Part shown: positions 59,016 to 64,000 of the stretch, in pieces | Layout of the letters: the number at the start of each line of letters is the position of its first letter | How positions within the stretch are numbered: position 1 is the stretch's first letter | DNA from: Methylovirgula sp. HY1 | Lineage (GTDB): Bacteria > Pseudomonadota > Alphaproteobacteria > Rhizobiales > Beijerinckiaceae | Assembly: GCF_019343105.1 (NCBI RefSeq) | Contig: NZ_CP073764.1 | Coordinates: forward strand, 1,860,001 to 1,924,000 | Direction of reading: 5' to 3' | DNA: 64,000 nucleotides | The notes under the pieces: model-generated | Databases searched by the model: none | What the model saw: only the letters and a program-made list of their open reading frames with translations | Told to the model about the DNA's origin: nothing | Program-made: the position numbers and the translations under genes

Positions 59016-59313
59016 ATGGCTCAGGAAGCAACTCGCACTCGGCGCATCGAGGCGCGTGCCGGGCTCATCGAGCAGTTAGCCGTCGATCGAAAATCAACGA
59101 TAGCGGCTCGGTAGCGCCCTCATCATGAATGCCGCCGTGCGGGCAGAACGTGCCGAACCGGCGATCTTCGCGCTGATCGTCGATGCAAAAGACGAAGCGG
59201 CGATTGCCTTCTATGAACATCACGAATTTCGGCGCTTTGCGAGCAAGCCGATGTCGCTGTTCTTGCCGGTGGCTACGGCGGTGAGGGCGTTGGGCAAAAA
59301 AGGTGGGAAATGA
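59016..59313 (+). pseudogene. Decayed GNAT toxin-antitoxin (TacAT-like) remnant
   Basis: Two fragments of a former module. The first reads MAQEATRTRRIEAR, like the start of DUF1778 (TacA) antitoxins, and runs without a break into LIEQLAVDRKST, like the beta-strand before the acetyl-CoA loop of a GNAT toxin, then stops at TAG 59112-59114. A second frame continues in register with GNAT: RLGSALIMNAAVRA, then ALIVDAKDEAAIAFYEHHEF and PMSLFLPV to 59313. So the middle of both genes is lost and a frameshift follows. Not expected to be functional. Confidence 0.6.
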
Positions 59314-59357
59314 GGGCGGCGGTTTCTCACCCCACGCACGCAAGAACATCAAAGGAC

Positions 59358-59957
59358 TCACTGAAACAGAAATGGGAATTCGCAAGCACTTCCCAGACGC
59401 AGCTTCTCCAAAAGTCGGTCCGCGTGCGTTGCTTCCTCATGAACCGACAAGTCGAGGTAGAAATTTTTCCCACTGTGTTTCGCAAAGATGATCCAATCAC
59501 CCGTCATTCTCTTGGCTGCGACACGCTCCTCCAGACCACCAACCACAAGTCGATGCACAAGTAGCCTCGGCCACAAATCTGGCTGATCGCCATAAGTCGC
59601 GGCCACTTCCTCGATCATCGCCGATAGGTCGCGATTCCCAGCTTTTCCAAGTGCCCATCGTTCTCCCATGTTACGTATAGTGTGCCGCGACGTAGCAAAG
59701 TGCTTGTGCCAAAACGGATGCAAAGGCGGCCTGAATTGCGTCGCTTCTTTCGTCGAATAAGAATTCCGGGCAAGCCCTTCAAGAACATCAATTTCGTGCA
59801 GTACCTGATGGTCTTCCCCAAACTTTTCACGCAATTGAATGAGCCTAATGGCAAAGCCAATACTGATTCTGCCGGCATAAGAAGCACCGTGGGTCACCTG
59901 TTCCTTGATGCTCCGCACTTCATCCAGACTCAAGCTTAGTTGACACATCTCAGGCAT
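59358..59957 (-). CDS. Unknown protein (199 aa)
   Basis: 199 residues, no signal peptide, no membrane segment, no known motif that I can name. Segments: SLSLDEVRSIKEQVTHGASY, TSRHTIRNMGERWALGKAGN and MTGDWIIFAKHSGKNFYLDLSVHEEATHADRLLEKL. The last part resembles small accessory genes of mobile or defence loci, but I cannot support that. ATG 59957 or 59948. It lies in the segment that splits ybbA from ybbP, next to the toxin-antitoxin relic, and its GC is lower than that of its neighbours, which suggests acquired DNA. Confidence 0.6.
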   Translation of the reverse strand: MPEMCQLSLSLDEVRSIKEQVTHGASYAGRISIGFAIRLIQLREKFGEDHQVLHEIDVLEGLARNSYSTKEATQFRPPLHPFWHKHFATSRHTIRNMGERWALGKAGNRDLSAMIEEVAATYGDQPDLWPRLLVHRLVVGGLEERVAAKRMTGDWIIFAKHSGKNFYLDLSVHEEATHADRLLEKLRLGSACEFPFLFQ

Positions 59958-60062
59958 GATGGCGTTCCACTTTATAAGTTCGGGAACTCACTGCGTTATC
60001 ATGACAGCTCGCCGAATCGCTCGCGCGCCGATAATTATAAGGAAGCTACAAGCGGCGCGTTA

Positions 60063-60098
60063 CGCAAACCTTCTCCCGCAAGCGGGAGAAGGTTTGCG
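60063..60098. repeat. Long perfect hairpin after ybbA
   Basis: A 17-bp perfect stem (CGCAAACCTTCTCCCGC with GCGGGAGAAGGTTTGCG) and a two-base loop, 18 bases past the ybbA stop. Could be a terminator, although no T-run follows, or a REP-type element; ttctcccgc...gcgggagaa arms are common in Rhizobiales intergenic DNA. Confidence 0.6.
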
Positions 60099-60115
60099 CA
60101 GTGTACCCTCACCCC

Positions 60116-60790
<675 letters not shown>

Positions 60791-60803
60791 GATCGCGTCC
60801 ACT

Positions 60804-61499
60804 ATGAGCCTCCAAGAGAACGACCGCCGGGCGTGGCGCAAAGGCCGGCGCCGCCGCTATGTTCATGCTTTACTTGCCTGTCTGATTCCGGCGGTTTTCG
60901 GGCTCGCGCTTGTGCCAAGCACCGGCGCCGCCGGCGCGCTCAAACTCGTCGCTTTCGGCGACAGCCTCAGCGCCGGCTATCTCCTGCCGGCAGACGCCGC
61001 CTTCCCCGTCGTGCTGCAAAAGGCTCTGCGCAAAGATGGGTTCAATGTGGACGTCGTCAATGCCGGCGTATCGGGAGATACGGCCTCGGGCGGCCTGGCG
61101 CGGCTCGATTGGAGCGTGGCCGAGGGCACCGATGCCGTCATTTTGGAACTCGGCGCCAATGACATGCTGCGCGGCACCGATCCCGCCGTCACCCGCAAGG
61201 CGCTCGATACGATCCTCGCCCGACTCACGGCGCGGCATATCAAAGTGCTGATCGCCGGAATGCTGGCAACGCCAAGCCTCGGCAAGACCTACACGAGCGC
61301 CTTCGACCCGATCTATCCGCAGCTCGCCGCGAAATATAAGGCGCCGCTTTATCCATTCTTCCTCAACGGCGTAACCACCCAAAAAGGCCTTACCCTCCAA
61401 GATGGGATGCATCCCAATGGGGCCGGCGTCGACAAGATCGTCGCCGGAATTCTGCCGCAGGTCGAGGCTTTGCTGCGAACGATCCCGGCCAAGACATAG
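60804..61499 (+). CDS. tesA: Exported SGNH arylesterase, TesA-like
   Basis: 231-residue SGNH hydrolase with a signal peptide (about 1-40). Catalytic blocks are seen: Ser in GDSLSAGY, Gly in NAGVSGDTASGG, Asn in LELGANDMLRG and the Asp-His pair in DGMHPNGAGV. It hydrolyses acyl or aryl esters in the periplasm. ATG 60804 is chosen (MSLQEN); an in-frame ATG at 60789 overlaps the divergent ybbA start. Together with YbbA and YbbP it forms a typical neighbourhood. Confidence 0.93.
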   Translation: MSLQENDRRAWRKGRRRRYVHALLACLIPAVFGLALVPSTGAAGALKLVAFGDSLSAGYLLPADAAFPVVLQKALRKDGFNVDVVNAGVSGDTASGGLARLDWSVAEGTDAVILELGANDMLRGTDPAVTRKALDTILARLTARHIKVLIAGMLATPSLGKTYTSAFDPIYPQLAAKYKAPLYPFFLNGVTTQKGLTLQDGMHPNGAGVDKIVAGILPQVEALLRTIPAKT

Positions 61500-61553
61500 A
61501 GCGATCTCCGACCGGATGGAATCATCCGGCAACTTTCCGGAACGTGACCTAGA
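61498..61553. repeat. Dispersed repeat, shortened copy
   Basis: Reads tagagcgatctccgaccggatggaatcatccggcaactttccggaacgtgacctaga. The outer module is joined directly to the end of the core module, with the linker lost. Confidence 0.6.
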
Positions 61554-61696
61554 CGGAATCGGGGAATTTTGTCCGGCGATCTTTCGCGGGAATACGAATC
61601 GGTTCAGAATGAGCCGGCGACTCAGAGCACGCTGCGCTAGCATATGCAGAGCTTCAATCGGCCCGATTTGTCGGCGCCATACTTGGAGGAGGAGCC

Positions 61697-62230
61697 ATGC
61701 CCCGTCTGTTCACGGGCCTCGAGATCCCCTCCGATGTTGCTTTGGATCTCGCCAATATGCGCGGCGGCATTTCCGGTGCGCGCTGGATCGACGTCGAGAA
61801 CTACCATCTCACTTTACGCTTCATCGGCGACATCGACGCCGCCGCGGCGCGCGATGTTTTTACGACGCTCGCGCAGATCCGCCGGCGACCTTTCACGGTG
61901 ACGCTCGAAACGCTCGATTCCTTCGGCGGCGGCCGGCCGCGGGCGATCGTCGCCAAAGCCAAGCCGGCACAGCCGCTCGTCGAACTCCAGGCCGAACAGG
62001 AAAGGCTGATGCGCCGCATCGGCATTCCACCGGAGCCGCGAAAATTCACGCCACATGTCACTTTGGCGCGGCTGCGGGATGCGTCGACGACGGCGGTCGC
62101 CGCCTATCTTTCCGCGCGTGGATTTTTCTTTTCCCGCCGGTTTGAAGCCACGCGTTTTGTGCTTTTCTCCGCTCGAGCCTCGACCGGCGGTGGGCCTTAT
62201 GTGGTCGAGGCCGCTTATCCGCTCGGATAG
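61697..62230 (+). CDS. thpR: RNA 2',3'-cyclic phosphodiesterase (2'-5' RNA ligase family)
   Basis: 177-residue member of the LigT/2H phosphoesterase family. Both HxTx motifs are present: NYHLTLRFIG (about 36) and FTPHVTLARL (about 117), and the LFTGLEIP start is typical. It hydrolyses cyclic phosphate ends of RNA, or ligates half-tRNAs, in vitro. GGAGGAGG stands a few bases before the ATG. Followed by a short terminator-like stem. Confidence 0.93.
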   Translation: MPRLFTGLEIPSDVALDLANMRGGISGARWIDVENYHLTLRFIGDIDAAAARDVFTTLAQIRRRPFTVTLETLDSFGGGRPRAIVAKAKPAQPLVELQAEQERLMRRIGIPPEPRKFTPHVTLARLRDASTTAVAAYLSARGFFFSRRFEATRFVLFSARASTGGGPYVVEAAYPLG

Positions 62231-62274
62231 AGCACGGCTTTGAAAAATATCTGATTTTTCTGGGCTTAAAACTT

Positions 62275-62294
62275 CGGAACTCGTTCCGGCTTTT
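62275..62294 (+). terminator. Short stem with T-run after thpR
   Basis: CGGAAC-TC-GTTCCG followed by GCTTTTTG, 45 bases past the thpR stop. A six-pair stem, so a weak terminator. Confidence 0.45.
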
Positions 62295-62363
62295 TGATTT
62301 TGCGGGTTTTCTTGTCGGCCGGGTGCTTCCATCCGGTCAAAAAACCCTCTTGAGGCGCCACGC

Positions 62364-63155
62364 TCAGTTCTTGATCACACGATCGAGATGCGCGGCGGCG
62401 GCAAACGAGGGCGCCTGAGAGGCGTCGATCGTGGCGCTGGTCACATCGCAGTCCTTCAAATCCGTATTGCCCAAGATGACGCCACGAAAATCGGCGCCCG
62501 CCGCGTCAGCGCCCGCCAGATCGGCATCGACCAAACTGGTGCCGGCGAGTTTCGAAAATTCGAGATTGGCGCGGGCAAGATTAGCGCCTTGAAAATCGGC
62601 ACCACGAAGATCGGCCGAGTTCAGTACCGCGCGCATGAGGCCCATGGATTGATTCGTCATATCGGCCGAGAGATTCGCTTTGACGAATTTCGCCTTGCGC
62701 ATTTGTGCGCCGGAAAAATCGCCCGCGATGCGCGCATAGGAAAGATCCGCATTGTCGAAATTCGCCTTCTGCATTTGCGCGGCGAAGAGGGAAGCATGAG
62801 TAAGATCGGCGCCGGAAAAATCCGCGCCGATTGCCCAGACCTGATCGAATATGGCGCCTTGGAGTCGCGCGCCCTTGAATTTCGTCTTGTTGAGCCGTGC
62901 GGCGCGGAAGTTGACGCCGGAAAAATCGAGACCTGAAAGGTCGAGCCCATTGAGGCTCTTCGAGGAAAGATCGGGCTTCTTGCCGGCCGCCAGAAGCTTC
63001 TCGATTTGGAGACGCGTCATGTCCGCTGTCGTGTATTGCGGCGAATTGAGATCGAGACCGCGCATCGCATCTTGTGCCGCGATCGGCGGCGCGAGAGCGA
63101 TCATGCCGGCAAGCGCGCCGGCGCATACGAAGATACGTGTCATTGGGGCTGTCAC
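62364..63155 (-). CDS. Exported pentapeptide-repeat protein
   Basis: 263 residues from a GTG start at 63155, chosen because AGGAGG stands five bases upstream; an ATG lies 12 bases later. A signal peptide (about 5-27, ending PIAAQ) is followed by a quadrilateral beta-helix of A(D/N)LxX repeats (about 60-250: SGLDFSGVNFRAARL, GADFSGADLTHASLFAAQM, ADLRGADFQGANLARANL, DLAGADAAGADFRGVILG). Pentapeptide proteins can mimic DNA or act as scaffolds; an exported form implies an envelope role, but this is inference. Confidence 0.85.
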   Translation of the reverse strand: MTAPMTRIFVCAGALAGMIALAPPIAAQDAMRGLDLNSPQYTTADMTRLQIEKLLAAGKKPDLSSKSLNGLDLSGLDFSGVNFRAARLNKTKFKGARLQGAIFDQVWAIGADFSGADLTHASLFAAQMQKANFDNADLSYARIAGDFSGAQMRKAKFVKANLSADMTNQSMGLMRAVLNSADLRGADFQGANLARANLEFSKLAGTSLVDADLAGADAAGADFRGVILGNTDLKDCDVTSATIDASQAPSFAAAAHLDRVIKN

Positions 63156-63639
63156 ATCATCCTCCTGGGGGCGCACCTGGTCGGTCGTCGCGCAAGCATA
63201 GATCTTCAGCGATCATGTGGTCGTCTGGATGCCAGCGCTCGACTTCCTCGGCTCGTAGGAATGTCGGTAGGCTTTCCGATGTTCTACTCGGCGCTTTCAA
63301 GATCGCAACTTTCAAGGCCTAATTGGAGAAACAGCAGAGCTTGACCGGCAACACGCGCGCGCTGCCCGTACTCTTCACCGAGAGCGGGGCCGGCCCCGGG
63401 AGGCGGCATTTTGAACGAGGCCAGTTGCCCGGCTTGCGGAATTCCTCGTCTTGTCGGTGCAACCTACAAATGACACCATCGGCATAATCCGATTTCCAAA
63501 TATCGGAAAAGTCATTCAACTTCTCCGAAACATACTCTAGCAAATGCTTTCGTTTCTGTCGGTGACCCAAGTCACCAACCAAGTCACCAACCAAGCACGA
63601 AGCACGGACACTGTCGTGCTCATAAATCAAGGGACGGAT
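63156..63639. other. Intergenic region before the Crp/Fnr gene
   Basis: About 480 bases without a gene. It holds one copy of the dispersed repeat (63481-63541) and a small direct repeat gtcaccaa-gtcaccaaccaa near 63565-63590. No promoter can be pinned down. Confidence 0.4.
63481..63541. repeat. Dispersed palindromic repeat, core module
   Basis: aatccgatttccaaatatcggaaaagtcattcaacttctccgaaacatactctagc: the core stem with AAAAGT-CATTCA-ACTT and the end catactctagc, as in the copy at 31680. Confidence 0.65.
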
Positions 63640-64000
63640 ATGGCCGAGAGCCGCAAAATCGATCGATGGGTAGAAGGCTTCCCGTTTCTTCGCGCACTTG
63701 AAGCCGATCAATTCGCCAAGCTCGCCAAGGTCGTCCAATTTCCCGTCCTGGAAATTGGCCAGGTCGCTTACCAGCAGGATTGGGAATGCCCCAATTATAT
63801 CATGTGCGTCGAGGGCCGTACCCGCGTCTACAAGACGAGCGGCGCCGGCCGCGAGGTGTTGATCTATAAGGTCGAGGGCGGTGGCACCTGCGTGCTGACG
63901 ACACAGTGTCTGCTGTCAAACAGCAATTTTCCGGCGGAGAGCGTCGCCGAAACGCGGACCGAATTGGCGATTCTCCCCAAAAGCCACTTCCATAAGTTCA
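63640..64000 (+). CDS. Crp/Fnr-family regulator, cut by the window end
   Basis: At least 120 residues from ATG 63640 to the window edge, with the stop beyond it. The N-terminal cyclic-nucleotide-binding-like beta-roll is visible: FPFLRALEADQFAKLAKVVQFPVLEIGQVAYQQ, and VEGRTRVYKTSGAGREVLIYKVEGGGTCVLTT. A CVLTTQCLLSNSNFPAESVAETRTELAILP segment resembles non-Cys-cluster Crp/Fnr relatives. The DNA-binding helix-turn-helix lies outside the window. AAGGGA stands before the ATG. Confidence 0.7.
   Translation, partial: MAESRKIDRWVEGFPFLRALEADQFAKLAKVVQFPVLEIGQVAYQQDWECPNYIMCVEGRTRVYKTSGAGREVLIYKVEGGGTCVLTTQCLLSNSNFPAESVAETRTELAILPKSHFHKF

Overview
The window looks like chromosomal DNA of a nitrogen-fixing alphaproteobacterium of the Rhizobiales, most plausibly Beijerinckiaceae or a close relative. 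Pointers are a NifA with the oxygen-sensitive C-X11-C-X19-C-X4-C cysteine pattern of rhizobial NifA, a FdxN-type ferredoxin, the Rhizobiales pairing of a DUF4167 gene with clpB, a DUF2794 gene, high GC, and a dispersed intergenic repeat built round 'cggaaaagtcgatcaacttt'-like cores. The family-level placement is inference.

Layout. 0.3-3 kb: fdxN and nifA on the minus strand, with no nifB between them. 3.3-6 kb: a minus-strand periplasmic/membrane iron-uptake cluster (P19-like protein, cupredoxin, polyferredoxin), without an FTR1 permease, preceded by three TTAGAA half-sites that resemble Irr boxes. 6.4-8.6 kb: a RecD/Dda-like helicase and a universal stress protein. 8.8-15.9 kb: an RND efflux pair, then exbB-exbD-tonB. 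16-16.8 kb: fluoride channel CrcB and a DUF190 protein. 17.4-21.5 kb: DUF4167 gene and clpB. 21.8-23.2 kb: two tandem paralogues of unknown function with a phage-structural-protein look, and a small unknown protein. 23.8-30 kb: gyrB, an HdeD-like protein, msrB, and several small unknowns. 30.6-33.5 kb: two convergent outer-membrane beta-barrel genes and a complete IS5-family element with inverted repeats and a TTA target duplication. 33.7-40.8 kb: lepA, a YadGH-like ABC exporter, a membrane protein, an RluA-type pseudouridine synthase and a stand-alone fabH. 41.1-49.5 kb: hybrid histidine kinase, TPR-glycosyltransferase, hrcA, cheW and a soluble double-PAS chemoreceptor. 49.9-53.8 kb: htpG-prmC operon, a candidate small RNA and the DUF2794 gene. 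53.9-62.2 kb: Bax-inhibitor-1 protein and a YbbP/YbbA/TesA neighbourhood in which the permease and ATPase genes are separated by about 2.6 kb holding apbE, an EF-hand protein, a decayed GNAT toxin-antitoxin locus and an unknown gene. 62.2-64 kb: a thpR-type ligase lies just before an exported pentapeptide-repeat protein and a Crp/Fnr-family gene cut by the window end.

Most of the window is ordinary housekeeping and envelope biology. The items most worth a second look are the candidate small RNA upstream of htpG, the tandem paralogue pair at 21.8-22.9 kb, the iron-uptake cluster without its usual permease, the modular intergenic repeat family, the toxin-antitoxin fossil with a surviving operator-like palindrome, and the interrupted YbbA/YbbP operon. 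I saw no CRISPR array, rRNA, tRNA or intact prophage.
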